Assembly (NCBI GenBank): GCA_031259845.1
Contig: JAIRKZ010000133.1
Location: forward strand, 1 to 42,016
Length of the DNA stretch: 42,016 bases
Direction: 5' to 3'
DNA from: Tannerellaceae bacterium
Lineage (GTDB): Bacteria > Bacteroidota > Bacteroidia > Bacteroidales > Tannerellaceae
The notes under the pieces are model-generated. The model did no database searches and had not been told where the DNA came from. It was given only the letters and a program-made list of their open reading frames with translations. This document shows, in pieces, positions 27,799-36,632 of this stretch. The first letter of the stretch is position 1, and each line of letters opens with the position of its first letter. The position numbers and the translations under genes were made by a program.

Positions 27799-29199
27799 TC
27801 AGTCTTCGTTGCTAAACATCGGGTCCCATGCGGGCAGGCGTATGGGTTGCTGGCGGAGGATGCCGTTCACCCTGTTGGTGGCGTACCGGCTTTCGATAAC
27901 CAGGCGAAACATATATTCATCGAACCATTCATCCGTCATGATAAGGTGTCCGTTGTTGGCGCCGGGGCCCCAGCTGTTTTCCACCATCCATTTTACCGGC
28001 TTGCCGCTTTCGTCTAAATCTACGGCCATGAGCGTCATTGCATGGGAAGAGCCGCTGCTGAATGTTTGTATGCGCTGTTTCTTATCCATACCGAAAGTAG
28101 TTCCCATCAACGAAGCATAATCGTAATAGTTTACATCCAGCAACCCGCGTTCGCGGTCGAAGAATTTCCCTACGTCGCACGAGAAGTACATCATTACGCT
28201 GTCTTTAATCGAGCGGATAGCCATTTCTTTAATATCGTCTGCCGGCAGGTTTACGTACGTCCAGTTCTTCCCGTCGTACGCATGACGGTCGAAATCTATC
28301 TCATACAGTTTGTAATATTCGCGGCTGGGGTCGTTCATCAGCATCACATAGTTATTCTTTAAGTCGGCGCCGATAAACTCGCGGTAGAACGACTGAGGAG
28401 TGTATTCCCTGGTAGAAACGGGATTCCCTTTGGCGTCTTTCAGCGTCCAGGTAAAGGAAGCGGGCGGTTCGCCCAGCGTTAATACCAGCATGCGGTATAC
28501 AACGCCCAGCATTTCGGTTTTCTTTTTTTCCAGGCCCCCCGCGTTTGTTCCCGTAGCGGCCAGTTGGCGTAATTGCAAACCAAACTCTTTTAATTTCAGT
28601 GAAATCAGGTTTGCCATCATGCGGGTGTTATCGCTGCTGTACGTTTCGGTCATTACGTCGGCCGGCGCTACGCCGTATTTGGTCAGTATATCGGCCACCC
28701 CGGTAAATTGCCCGCCGTCGCTCAGCGGGTTTTTAAAGAGCCATTCCACCATCTTGTCGTCCGCCGGTTTATCACGCGTATCAATAATCCCTTGCAGAAA
28801 AAGATTGGCTTTTTCCAACTGATCCCAAAAGAAAGAATAGCTGTGCGAAAACTGGAAATCGGATAAATTATACCGGGCGATAATTTTAGAGCGGAACACA
28901 TTCAGCCCCGTAAACAACCAGCAACGCCCGGACGATTTCTGATTGGTAATACCTTTACTGTCTACCTTGTGGGAAAAGTAAGTATCAAAATTGTTCCTGT
29001 TGTCCAGGTTGACGGCCAGCTTGTTGATATCGTTATTCGTAATAGCGTTCCGCAGCGCCCTGTCTGTAGCCGTTCCCTGATACGACTGTTTGATTTGCAG
29101 GAGCATTTCGGGAGAAATCCCCCCCTTCGTTTGCTGGCTTTGTACGGATAGCGTAATCCCCAAAGCAAGAAAAGCCATCCACAGTTTGTTTTTTCTCAT
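27799..29199 (-). CDS. pepC: C1B family cysteine peptidase (bleomycin hydrolase/aminopeptidase C type), exported
   Basis: A 466-residue papain-fold peptidase. The catalytic triad is visible: Cys93 in SSGRCWLFTGLN, His386 in GSSHAMTLMAV, and Asn408 in VENSWG. Unlike the cytosolic PepC of lactic acid bacteria, it begins with a signal peptide (MRKNKLWMAFLALGITLSVQSQ), so it should work in the periplasm or outside, trimming peptides. It ends just before the sigma-factor gene on the same strand. Its own -7-like box lies about 35 bases upstream. The gene symbol follows the family and is not proof of the same substrate range. Confidence 0.92.
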   Translation of the reverse strand: MRKNKLWMAFLALGITLSVQSQQTKGGISPEMLLQIKQSYQGTATDRALRNAITNNDINKLAVNLDNRNNFDTYFSHKVDSKGITNQKSSGRCWLFTGLNVFRSKIIARYNLSDFQFSHSYSFFWDQLEKANLFLQGIIDTRDKPADDKMVEWLFKNPLSDGGQFTGVADILTKYGVAPADVMTETYSSDNTRMMANLISLKLKEFGLQLRQLAATGTNAGGLEKKKTEMLGVVYRMLVLTLGEPPASFTWTLKDAKGNPVSTREYTPQSFYREFIGADLKNNYVMLMNDPSREYYKLYEIDFDRHAYDGKNWTYVNLPADDIKEMAIRSIKDSVMMYFSCDVGKFFDRERGLLDVNYYDYASLMGTTFGMDKKQRIQTFSSGSSHAMTLMAVDLDESGKPVKWMVENSWGPGANNGHLIMTDEWFDEYMFRLVIESRYATNRVNGILRQQPIRLPAWDPMFSNED

Positions 29200-29233
29200 G
29201 ATGTATATTGTTTAAATATGTACTGACATTTTG

Positions 29234-29241
29234 CAAAGGTA
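29234..29241 (-). promoter_or_regulatory. -7 box of the peptidase gene
   Basis: TACCTTTG on the minus strand matches TAnnTTTG, ending 34 bases ahead of the ATG. No TTTG at the usual distance. Confidence 0.5.
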
Positions 29242-29296
29242 TGGATAAGAAATAAAAATGCCGCCAGAATAATCCCTCAAAAAAGAAAGAACCTGC

Positions 29297-29304
29297 TATA
29301 TTTG
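29297..29304 (+). promoter_or_regulatory. -7 box of the alpha/beta hydrolase gene
   Basis: TATATTTG on the plus strand matches TAnnTTTG and ends 38 bases ahead of the ATG at 29343. No clear -33 element. With 29234-29241 it forms a divergent promoter region of 143 bp. Confidence 0.5.
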
Positions 29305-29342
29305 CATCATTATCAAATTGACTAAATAAAATATATACGGCA

Positions 29343-30695
29343 ATGAAACAGTTTTTGCTTTTATCCATTTTGCTTTTCTTTCCTGTATCTTCCTGTTCGT
29401 ATTCACCCGATATTACCGGCAGGTGGTATGGGAGTATTGATATGGAGGGATTCAACATGCGGATTGTGTTTGATATTAAGCAATCCGGCTACGAGTATTC
29501 CGCTACCATGCAAAGCCCCGACCAGACAAAGGAAGAGGTTGCCGTAACGGCTGTAACCTGCGATAATGACAGGCTGGTTATCCGTATAGACAATATTGAT
29601 TTTTTGTATAAAGGAAAAGCAGGAAGGGATGGTATCATCCGGGGGGAGTTTACGCAAATGGGGCAAACGCGGCAACTGAATCTCTCGCACACGGAGATTG
29701 CTTCCGCTATCCGTGCGCAGGAGCCGGCGCCTCCTTTTCCGTACCGGGTGGAAAACGTAACGTTTGAAAACGACGAAGCCGGTATCCGCCTGGCCGGTAC
29801 GCTTACCTTACCCGAAGGGACGGATGGCGCAACGGCGGTGGTGTTGATATCGGGCAGCGGGCCGCAAAACAGGAATGAGGAAATGATGGGGCATAAGCCT
29901 TTTCTTGTATTGGCCGACTACCTGACGCGGCAGGGAATAGCCGTCTTACGCTTTGACGACCGGGGAGTGGAAGAGTCGCAGGGAGATTATAGCAAAGCTA
30001 CGCTGGCCGATTTTGCAACAGACGTAACGGCGGCCGTTGCTTATTTAAAAACAAGGAGAGAGATAAACAGGGATAAGATAGGGCTTATCGGGCATAGCGA
30101 AGGAGGCGGCATTGCCTTTATGCTGGCTTCGCAAAAGGTTCCGGCTTTTGTTGTCACATTGGCAGGCATGGGGGTTACGGGGCCGGAATTATTGGCCATG
30201 CAGCGGAAAGCCCTCTTCCAGGCCTCTGGCGTGACGGATGAATATATCAATCAGTTTAACGCCTATATGGCCGAAGCCCAGCAGGTGGCTGTAGAGGCAA
30301 AAAGCGCCTGGGAACTAAGGGAAGGCATTACAAGGATATTTACAGGAACCCCGGTAGAGAAGCAAATCGAACCGGCTATCCAGCAATTGTCTTCTCCCGA
30401 AATGGTCAGTTTACTGCAATATAATCCGGCAGAATACTTCAAAAACATCCGTTGCCCGGTCTTCGCCTTAAATGGAATGCGCGATTTGCAAGTACCTTCG
30501 GGCGAGAACCTTTCGGCCATATTGGATGGTATTACGGCCAATGGCAATAAAAATGTGAGGACAAAGCCTTATTTCAACCTGAATCATCTTTTCCAGACAG
30601 CCATGACCGGCCTCCCCAATGAATACGGAGCCATAGAGGAAACATTTAACGAAGAGGCCTTGCACGACCTGTCGGAATGGATTAAGGAAAGATAA
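29343..30695 (+). CDS. Lipoprotein alpha/beta hydrolase (serine esterase/peptidase type)
   Basis: A 450-residue product with a lipoprotein signal (lipobox VSSC, Cys18), so membrane-anchored outside the cytoplasm. Residues 20-125 form a small beta-rich domain of the kind that precedes many Bacteroidota hydrolases. The alpha/beta-hydrolase domain begins near 140; an oxyanion-type ISGSGPQNRNE lies at about 169-179, the nucleophile is Ser252 in GHSEGGG, the acid is likely the Asp in NGMRDLQVP, and the His is in LNHLFQ. Substrate unknown; ester or peptide bonds are both possible. It is the only plus-strand gene after 3014 and converges with the CBM9-like gene, whose stop is 10 bp away. Confidence 0.9.
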   Translation: MKQFLLLSILLFFPVSSCSYSPDITGRWYGSIDMEGFNMRIVFDIKQSGYEYSATMQSPDQTKEEVAVTAVTCDNDRLVIRIDNIDFLYKGKAGRDGIIRGEFTQMGQTRQLNLSHTEIASAIRAQEPAPPFPYRVENVTFENDEAGIRLAGTLTLPEGTDGATAVVLISGSGPQNRNEEMMGHKPFLVLADYLTRQGIAVLRFDDRGVEESQGDYSKATLADFATDVTAAVAYLKTRREINRDKIGLIGHSEGGGIAFMLASQKVPAFVVTLAGMGVTGPELLAMQRKALFQASGVTDEYINQFNAYMAEAQQVAVEAKSAWELREGITRIFTGTPVEKQIEPAIQQLSSPEMVSLLQYNPAEYFKNIRCPVFALNGMRDLQVPSGENLSAILDGITANGNKNVRTKPYFNLNHLFQTAMTGLPNEYGAIEETFNEEALHDLSEWIKER

Positions 30696-30705
30696 CGCTT
30701 CTTCT

Positions 30706-31773
30706 TTAGCGGCTCCACACCAGCCCGTCTTGCCGGATACTCCACACCTGGCCGTTGGGCAAGGGGAGGGTGATTTCGTACATAGACGGCGTATTGCTTA
30801 ACGTAAGCCGGGCAATCAATTCTTCCGGGCATACATCGGCAGCTTTTAAATCGGCAAGCGAAGCGGCATATTCGCCGAAAGCCTTATAGTATTGGTTTTG
30901 CCGGTAATACAGATTGCGTAATATCCATTTGGCGTCTTCGCCGGGATGCTTTATGAAGGTTTCTTCGCCTGTGCCAGCCGGCAGGCCGGATAGCTGGATA
31001 AATCCCCAAAATTCGGGCAGATGAATGTTTCTCGCATTACTTGGCGCCCATGCCCAGAAATGGTTGTCTACCTTGTTTTCCTCCCATTGGGCGCGCGAGA
31101 AGTTGGCGCGGATTTGTTCGCCGGCTTCCGGTTTGTTTTTTCCCGGCTTTAATTGGTAAATGGATTTCCAGGGCAGGAATATTTCCACGCTCCAGGATGT
31201 ATCCGTGTCGCTGGGGTTGTTTACTGTCCCGTTGATATGTACGGCTGATTTCATACCCATAAATTCCCAGTTGTCGAAGGCCAACCCTCCGTCGCGATAT
31301 GGCTTGGTAAGGAATAAATCCCATTCCGTCCCCAGGGCGTTTACCTCATACTCTGCATAGTTGTGCGTATCGTTGGCAGGATTGAAGAAAAACTCGAAAT
31401 TATTGTTCAGGAATAGAGGCGAGTCGTGTTCCGTCATATCGGCCCGGATATTTGGTTCTTCCATCGTAGCTGCTATATAAAGCCCATCATCATTGTAAGC
31501 CATTTTTACGCTTGTTTGCAGGAAAGGCTTGCGTAGGGTATCCCCTGCAATATCTGTAAAGGGGGATGTGCAAGGCGCCAGGTCCCATTCCCGGGACGAC
31601 AGGATGCCATCAATCGTAATAGCCGCCGGCGCTCTGTAACAAATATAAACCGGCGGATTGTATGTAACCGGCAAGTCATAACAGATTTCCCTCTTTTCTT
31701 CCTGCCGGGCAGCGCCTGAACAAGACGCCAGCAGGCAAATGGAAACGATTAAATACAGCGGTTTTGTGTTCAT
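30706..31773 (-). CDS. Carbohydrate-binding family 9-like lipoprotein
   Basis: A 355-residue protein with a lipoprotein signal ending LLASCSG (Cys19). The core (about 45-270) has the CBM9-like pattern: ITIDGILSSREWDLAPC, then VKMAYNDDGLYIAATMEEP and an NFEFFFNPANDTHNYAEYE strand. The remainder is a C-terminal tail rich in aromatic residues. Proteins like this bind sugar chain ends or act as surface glycan-binding accessories. It follows the gamma carbonic anhydrase gene after 30 bp and may be co-transcribed. No enzyme domain is visible. Confidence 0.85.
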   Translation of the reverse strand: MNTKPLYLIVSICLLASCSGAARQEEKREICYDLPVTYNPPVYICYRAPAAITIDGILSSREWDLAPCTSPFTDIAGDTLRKPFLQTSVKMAYNDDGLYIAATMEEPNIRADMTEHDSPLFLNNNFEFFFNPANDTHNYAEYEVNALGTEWDLFLTKPYRDGGLAFDNWEFMGMKSAVHINGTVNNPSDTDTSWSVEIFLPWKSIYQLKPGKNKPEAGEQIRANFSRAQWEENKVDNHFWAWAPSNARNIHLPEFWGFIQLSGLPAGTGEETFIKHPGEDAKWILRNLYYRQNQYYKAFGEYAASLADLKAADVCPEELIARLTLSNTPSMYEITLPLPNGQVWSIRQDGLVWSR

Positions 31774-31803
31774 ATAATTAAAGGAGTTAAACAGTCAACG
31801 CAG

Positions 31804-32319
31804 TTACTCGCCATACCATCCGGCATACAGATGGTAATTGCGCGCTATCTTTTGATTGATTTCTTTTGCTTGTTCGGGGTCTACCTTTTTTACGAATTTG
31901 GCGGGTACGCCGGCATAAATACTTCCGGGCTCTACGATTGTATGGCTGAGTACTACCGAACCGGCAGCAACGATTGCTCCTTCGCCAATCACCGCATGGT
32001 CTAAAACGACCGATCCCATACCAATCAGGGCGCCGTCGGCAATCCTTGCCCCGTGTATGGTTACGTTATGCCCTACGGAGACGTCGTTGCCGATCTCAAT
32101 GGTCGATTTCTCATATAATGTATGCAGCACGGAACCGTCCTGGATGTTCACCCCGTTTCCGATACGAATGGAGTTTACATCGCCGCGCAGCACCGTTCCG
32201 AACCAGATACTGCATCCTTCGCCTATTTCAACATCCCCGATGATAGCGGCATTATCTGCCAGATAGGTGTCTTTTCCTGTTTTCGGAGTAAATCCCCTTA
32301 CCGATTTTATTAAAGCCAT
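31804..32319 (-). CDS. Gamma-class carbonic anhydrase-like hexapeptide protein
   Basis: Read from ATG 32319, the product has 171 residues. A longer upstream reading would overlap the pepP gene and adds 58 unconserved residues, so I reject it. Left-handed beta-helix repeats are obvious (AIIGDVEIGEGCSIWFG, IRIGNGVNIQDG, IEIGNDVSVGHNVTIHG). The three zinc ligands of the gamma class are in place: His66, His84 and His89. Catalytic activity is plausible but many YrdA/PaaY-like members lack proof. It lies 17 bp after pepP. Confidence 0.93.
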   Translation of the reverse strand: MALIKSVRGFTPKTGKDTYLADNAAIIGDVEIGEGCSIWFGTVLRGDVNSIRIGNGVNIQDGSVLHTLYEKSTIEIGNDVSVGHNVTIHGARIADGALIGMGSVVLDHAVIGEGAIVAAGSVVLSHTIVEPGSIYAGVPAKFVKKVDPEQAKEINQKIARNYHLYAGWYGE

Positions 32320-32336
32320 ATATTTCCGTTGATAAA

Positions 32337-34118
32337 TTATATCTCTTTTGTTTTTTCCCTCAGCCACGCTTGCTCTTCTCCGGTAAGATGCGGGCTTAGT
32401 TTGTCGTATACCATTTGATGATATTTGTTTAGCCAGGCATGTTCGCGTGTGGAAAGCATGGAAGGTATTACTAACCGGGTATCGATATAACATAAGGTTA
32501 GGGTTTCGAAGGTAAGGAACCTGCCGTATTCGGTTTCACTGTCTTCTATGACTAACACCATGTTTTCGGTCCGTATGCCGTACAGGCCTTCACGGTACAT
32601 GGCAGGCTCGTCGCTCATCACCATACCCGGTTCTAATACCACCGGGTTTTCTTCCATACGGATACTTTGCGGCCCTTCGTGCACATTCAGGCAATGGCCT
32701 ATCCCATGACAGGTGCCATGCAGGTATTGTATGCCGGCGTCCCATAGCGCTTTACGGGCAAAGGCGTCAATCAGGCAGCCCCGTATACCGGCGGGAAACT
32801 TACACTTGGCTATCCCTATCGTACCTTTTAGCACACGGGTGAAATCTTTTTTCATCTGTTCGGAAGGCTCTCCCAGCGCAATGGTGCGGGTAACGTCGGT
32901 AGTGCCGTCTAAGTATTGCCCGCCCGAGTCCATGAGTAAGATACCTTCCGGCTTGATTTCCGCGTCCGTTTCCGGCGTGGCGCTGTAATGCACAATCGCC
33001 CCGTGAGGGCCATATCCGCAGATTGTATTAAAACTGTCGGAGATGTGTAAAGGTTGTTCGGCGCGCAAAGCGGAGAGCTTTTCGGTACAGCTTAGTTCCG
33101 TTACCCGGTTTCCTCCGGCCAGTTGTTTTTCCAGCCAGATATAGAAACGGGTGAGCGCAATGCCATCCTTTACCAGCGCATTACGAAACCCTTCTGTCTC
33201 CACCTTGTTTTTTATACTTTTCAGATGATTGGCAGGCGTAATGCCTTCAATGATTTCGCATCCTTTAGGTATCGCATTGAACAAGGCTACGTTTGTCCGG
33301 GCAGGATCAATAAAGACCGTTGTCTTTTCCGGCAACCGGGCGAGATAAGGCATAATCTTACTGTAACCGGCCAGTGTAACCCCTTCCTGTTTCAGATGTT
33401 CTGCCGTTTCGGGCGTCAGCTTTTCCGGCGAGATAAACAGTACGGTTTCATCCTCGGAAACGAAAGCGTAACTTACCGCCACCGGATTATAGATTACATC
33501 ATTCCCGCGTATGTTAAATGTCCAGGCAATCTCGTCCAAAGCGCATAATACCAGACAGTCGGCTCCTGCCTGGTGAAGCTTGTTATTAATAGCGTCCAAC
33601 TTATCGTGTACGGATTGCCCTGTGATTTCTACCGGGAGTTCAAAGATTTTGTTCGCAGGAACCGCCGGCCGACCGGCCCATATCCCGTCAATCAAGTCTA
33701 CAGACGTATTTAGTTTGATACCTTTCTTAGTTAGTTTTTTGTCCAGGTTACGCATATCCGCCACGCTGTATGATTGCCCGTCGAGGCCCACCGTTTGCCC
33801 TTCTTCCAGTTCGTGCAGCAGGAAGTCGTGAATGGAAGGCGTTTCCGGGAGCGCCAATTTATACAAGTCGATACCCGTATCTTTCAGTTGTCCGGCAGCT
33901 TGCAGGAAATAACGGGAATCCGTCCATAATCCGGCCTTGTCAGCTGTAACAACAACCGTCCCCGCCGACCCTGTAAAACCGGATATCCACTCGCGCGCTT
34001 TCCACCGGGCAGGCATATATTCGCTCAGGTGCGGGTCTGAGCCTGATATAATACAGGCGTCTGTTCCGTGCCTTTTCATCGCTTCCCTGAGGGCGCTCAA
34101 ACGTTCTTGTATGCTCAT
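32337..34118 (-). CDS. pepP: Xaa-Pro aminopeptidase, M24B family (long form)
   Basis: A 593-residue cytoplasmic metallopeptidase that removes N-terminal residues before proline. It has two N-terminal creatinase-like domains (about 1-300) and a C-terminal pita-bread catalytic domain. Metal ligands are visible in DSGGQYLDGTTDVT (two Asp), HGTCHGIGHCLNVHEGP (His), MSDEPAMYREG (Glu) and GIRTENMV (Glu). The three-domain length matches the eukaryote-like APP1 form common in Bacteroidota. The start overlaps the TapB-like gene by 4 bp (ATGA). Confidence 0.95.
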   Translation of the reverse strand: MSIQERLSALREAMKRHGTDACIISGSDPHLSEYMPARWKAREWISGFTGSAGTVVVTADKAGLWTDSRYFLQAAGQLKDTGIDLYKLALPETPSIHDFLLHELEEGQTVGLDGQSYSVADMRNLDKKLTKKGIKLNTSVDLIDGIWAGRPAVPANKIFELPVEITGQSVHDKLDAINNKLHQAGADCLVLCALDEIAWTFNIRGNDVIYNPVAVSYAFVSEDETVLFISPEKLTPETAEHLKQEGVTLAGYSKIMPYLARLPEKTTVFIDPARTNVALFNAIPKGCEIIEGITPANHLKSIKNKVETEGFRNALVKDGIALTRFYIWLEKQLAGGNRVTELSCTEKLSALRAEQPLHISDSFNTICGYGPHGAIVHYSATPETDAEIKPEGILLMDSGGQYLDGTTDVTRTIALGEPSEQMKKDFTRVLKGTIGIAKCKFPAGIRGCLIDAFARKALWDAGIQYLHGTCHGIGHCLNVHEGPQSIRMEENPVVLEPGMVMSDEPAMYREGLYGIRTENMVLVIEDSETEYGRFLTFETLTLCYIDTRLVIPSMLSTREHAWLNKYHQMVYDKLSPHLTGEEQAWLREKTKEI

Positions 34119-34789
34119 TTTATCTTACTTCTTAGTGAAACTATTTCCTGTACGGATTGAAGTTTTCCTTTGTTATCGTATGTTTCGGTTTTTACGATGC
34201 CGATATTTTTAGCATACCAACTGATTGTTTTTGTTTTTACTGTTTTCAATATGACTTTTGTGCTTATTTCGCTTTCTACTTTGAAACAGTCGAATGAACC
34301 GGCGTCTGTTTTTACCTCTTCCCTGGCCGTCACTTTATTATTTCCCGAAACGGTAGTAGCTACGCCCATTACTTTCGTTGTGTATGAATACGCTCCGATA
34401 TCCTTACCCACTTCGAGCGTTGCCGGAAAAGAGGGATATGTTCCGCTTACCTCTATGTTTTCGTTTATTGTGCCCAGCAAGACCTTCGCGTTGTATATCA
34501 CTGCTCCGTCTACAATCTCTATTGCTACCGGAACAGGCGGCATCAAAGTTTCTTTGTTTTTGTTGAACGCTTCAGTGGTATAGGTAACAGTAAAATTCTT
34601 AGCATCCTTTTTTTTCACCTCTGTAACGGCCATCCTGGCGTAAGATAAGACGTTCCCTTTCCCGTCTTTTATTACATATTCCACTTCCGTTCCCTGTTTG
34701 TCGAGAAAATAGACGTCTTGTGCGAACGTGTTCGTTGAAAACAGCGACAGGCATAAAGCAGTAAGGATAAAATTAAAAATTGTTCTCAT
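34115..34789 (-). CDS. Secreted TapB-like/DUF3108-type protein
   Basis: A 224-residue protein with a signal peptide (MRTIFNFILTALCLSLFSTNTFA). The body is a run of beta-strands with the pattern GTEVEYVIKDGKGNVLSYARM near the start and DAGSFDCFKVESE near residue 165, resembling the TapB/DUF3108 group of periplasmic proteins. The assignment is by pattern only. Function unknown. It is the first gene of the run TapB-like, pepP, gamma carbonic anhydrase, CBM9-like, and overlaps pepP by 4 bp. Confidence 0.75.
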   Translation of the reverse strand: MRTIFNFILTALCLSLFSTNTFAQDVYFLDKQGTEVEYVIKDGKGNVLSYARMAVTEVKKKDAKNFTVTYTTEAFNKNKETLMPPVPVAIEIVDGAVIYNAKVLLGTINENIEVSGTYPSFPATLEVGKDIGAYSYTTKVMGVATTVSGNNKVTAREEVKTDAGSFDCFKVESEISTKVILKTVKTKTISWYAKNIGIVKTETYDNKGKLQSVQEIVSLRSKIK

Positions 34790-34814
34790 GATTTCTTTTG
34801 TTTATTTTCAGGAA

Positions 34815-34846
34815 CAAAGATTGGAAAAAGTTTTTAACAATACAAA
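34815..34846 (-). promoter_or_regulatory. Predicted promoter of the TapB-like/pepP operon
   Basis: TTTG (34843-34846), a 20-base spacer, then AATCTTTG (34815-34822), one base off the TAnnTTTG consensus. It lies 25 bases ahead of the ATG. Confidence 0.6.
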
Positions 34847-34913
34847 TTTTCGGATTTCTAAAAAACGCAATACACGCCGTTTCGTAATTATAGAAATGCA
34901 ATTCCTTTAAAAC

Positions 34914-34954
34914 CGAAAACGACGTAAAATGGATTAGATTTTACGCCGTTTCCG
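34914..34954 (-). terminator. Hairpin after the coiled-coil gene
   Basis: Seventeen-base arms (34914-34930 and 34938-34954) pair with two G-U type positions around a 7-base loop. It lies about 30 nt past the stop codon of the coiled-coil ORF. The following CGGTTTTAAAGG is a weak T-run, so termination is plausible, not certain. Confidence 0.55.
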
Positions 34955-34982
34955 ATTGCAGTTTTGAAAGGAAATCATCATC

Positions 34983-35294
34983 CTACCTTTTGTCCGCAAT
35001 ACCCACTTGCTCCCATTTGGAGGCGTCGGTACTCAATTTGACTTTCTTTTTAATTTCCTGAAACTTCGTCCGAACTTCCGCCAATTTTCGATTGGCATCT
35101 TTGGATATGGGTCTTGCCTCTTCCATAAGCCGTTCAAGTTCCTGATTTTGTTTGTTCAATCCAGCATTTTCAGCCTCTAATTCACTGATTAACTGTTCAC
35201 TTACACCTGCGTTTTTCATGATTTCCGAATTATTACGCAGACCGGAAATTAACATTTCCGTTTTTTTTACCTGTTCACTGACTGTCTTTGACAT
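34983..35294 (-). CDS. Small coiled-coil protein of unknown function
   Basis: A 103-residue protein, charged, without signal peptide or membrane span. Residues about 35-90 have strong heptad character (ISELEAENAGLNKQNQELE and KLAEVRTKFQEIKKKVK), so a coiled coil is expected. The end SKWEQVGIADKR looks like a conserved tail. I do not recognise a named family. Its start lies 6 bp after a broken transporter ORF, inside a decayed region, so it may be the surviving part of a transferred unit. Confidence 0.65.
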   Translation of the reverse strand: MSKTVSEQVKKTEMLISGLRNNSEIMKNAGVSEQLISELEAENAGLNKQNQELERLMEEARPISKDANRKLAEVRTKFQEIKKKVKLSTDASKWEQVGIADKR

Positions 35295-35300
35295 AATTGT

Positions 35301-35795
35301 TTAATTTAAAATTTGTATATAATATTCACTATCTTCTATCCATGACTCCGAATTGTTCCCATCAGGTAGAATTCGTATTTTTTTTGATAAATCTGCTTTA
35401 CTATAATATCCCCTTAACGGTTTGTTCTTGAAAACAGGAGCAACAAATCTTACGGAGGAGTACACCGAACCTTTTGCGCGTTTGTGGACAGGTAACCCCA
35501 ATAATCCGAGAAGCAGAAAAATGCCTTTCCAATTAGTAAACAGCAACAACACGCCTCCCGCAACAGGCGCCGCAATCGGGGCAATTCCCAGCATACTTGT
35601 TGAAATTGTGAATTGTACCATTGAGACAGACGTCTTGAAATAATCGGTCAGAGCAGGCAATGCGGGCAGATACATGTCTGTAACTAAGGGCGCAAATGCC
35701 GTCATTCCCGATAACGCAACAAGCAAATAGAGTTTGCTGTTTATTCCTTTTAATTCATGCGAAATATGACGAATTTCCTTATCATTTTGAACCAT
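35301..35795 (-). pseudogene. Collapsed Bcr/CflA-type drug transporter, fused to an unrelated tail
   Basis: The 164-codon ORF starts like a Bcr/CflA MFS permease (LSGMTAFAPLVTDMYLPALP). After STSMLGIA it jumps directly to PIAAPVAGGVLLLFTNWKGIF, which in intact members lies about 90 residues later, so helices 3-5 are missing. Homology seems to go on through KGSVYSSVRFVAPVFKNKPL, then breaks off. The last about 30 residues (KIRILPDGNNSESWIEDSEY) do not look like a transporter and may be the end of another gene joined in frame. A working twelve-helix permease cannot be made. Confidence 0.8.
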
Positions 35796-35937
35796 AAAAA
35801 CAGAGGCTGTATGACCTCATCCGTTGCGAAAATACAAAAAAAAGTTTTCGATTGTAACCTCATAATACGAAAAAAAGTTTTGCGTATACTTGGTAATATG
35901 TTGTTTATTAGAAGTATACGAATTGTTAATTTCCCCC

Positions 35938-36632
35938 TCATTCCATCTTCTCTTTAGTCTCAATCAACTCCTTCGCCGTGTATCTCGGACGACGAAAAAT
36001 CTTTATTTCGGCTAATCGTCTCGGCATAGAAAATACGGCTCATGCGCAATAGTCCGTGGATTGCATAGAGGCAATAGACCAATGATAAGATAGTGCATGT
36101 ATTGCCATTCAAAGAAATAGCCGAGATACGCGGTGGTAAGTCCCGACAACTGCACGCTGCCGAAAATGATTGAATAAATCACGGGAAAAAATACGGCAAA
36201 ATTGCGTGTAGGCGTTATTCTCAGTTGGATGGACGAAAAACACTCGAAAGTTCCCCACATCCGTATGGCGCCGGAAACAAAACAGGTAAATACCAACACC
36301 GGCACGCTTTGAGTTGAGACGCAAATCAAATTGCACGCTATCAAACCGGAAGCGACAACCATAAAAATCGTGCGCGAGGCAAACCTGAATTTCAAGCGAA
36401 ACAGGATGGGAAAAATCATACTCATACCCACAAACGACGCCTCAAATGCCATCATAATATCCTCGTGCATCAGCGCTTTCACGCCCGTCATCTCGTGAAC
36501 GGAAGATATGTAAATGCCGCCTGAAAACTGAAACACCAGCGCAAAAAAGAGTAATGTACAAAATCGCGCCTGTATCGGTATTTTTTCCTTAAAAGCGGGA
36601 ATTGTCCGCAATAAATCGTCAATTGCGTGCAT
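35938..36632 (-). pseudogene. Truncated MFS efflux permease (EmrB-partner type)
   Basis: The ORF 36012-36632 encodes about 190 recognisable residues of a fourteen-helix-type MFS permease, with hydrophobic segments such as FCTLLFFALVFQFSGGIYI, then ends abruptly in an unrelated NPRTIAHEPYF tail. In another frame downstream, before a stop at 35938, FRRPRYTAKELIETKEKME reads like the charged C-terminus of such a permease. An internal deletion plus frameshift would explain both. The start overlaps the stop of the EmrA/HlyD-type fragment (TGATG), the normal operon arrangement. Confidence 0.7.

Noticed and set aside
32320-32493. N-terminal extension of the gamma carbonic anhydrase ORF
   Set aside because: It would overlap the end of pepP by more than 150 bases, and the 58 extra residues have no family resemblance; ATG 32319 begins at the conserved family start.
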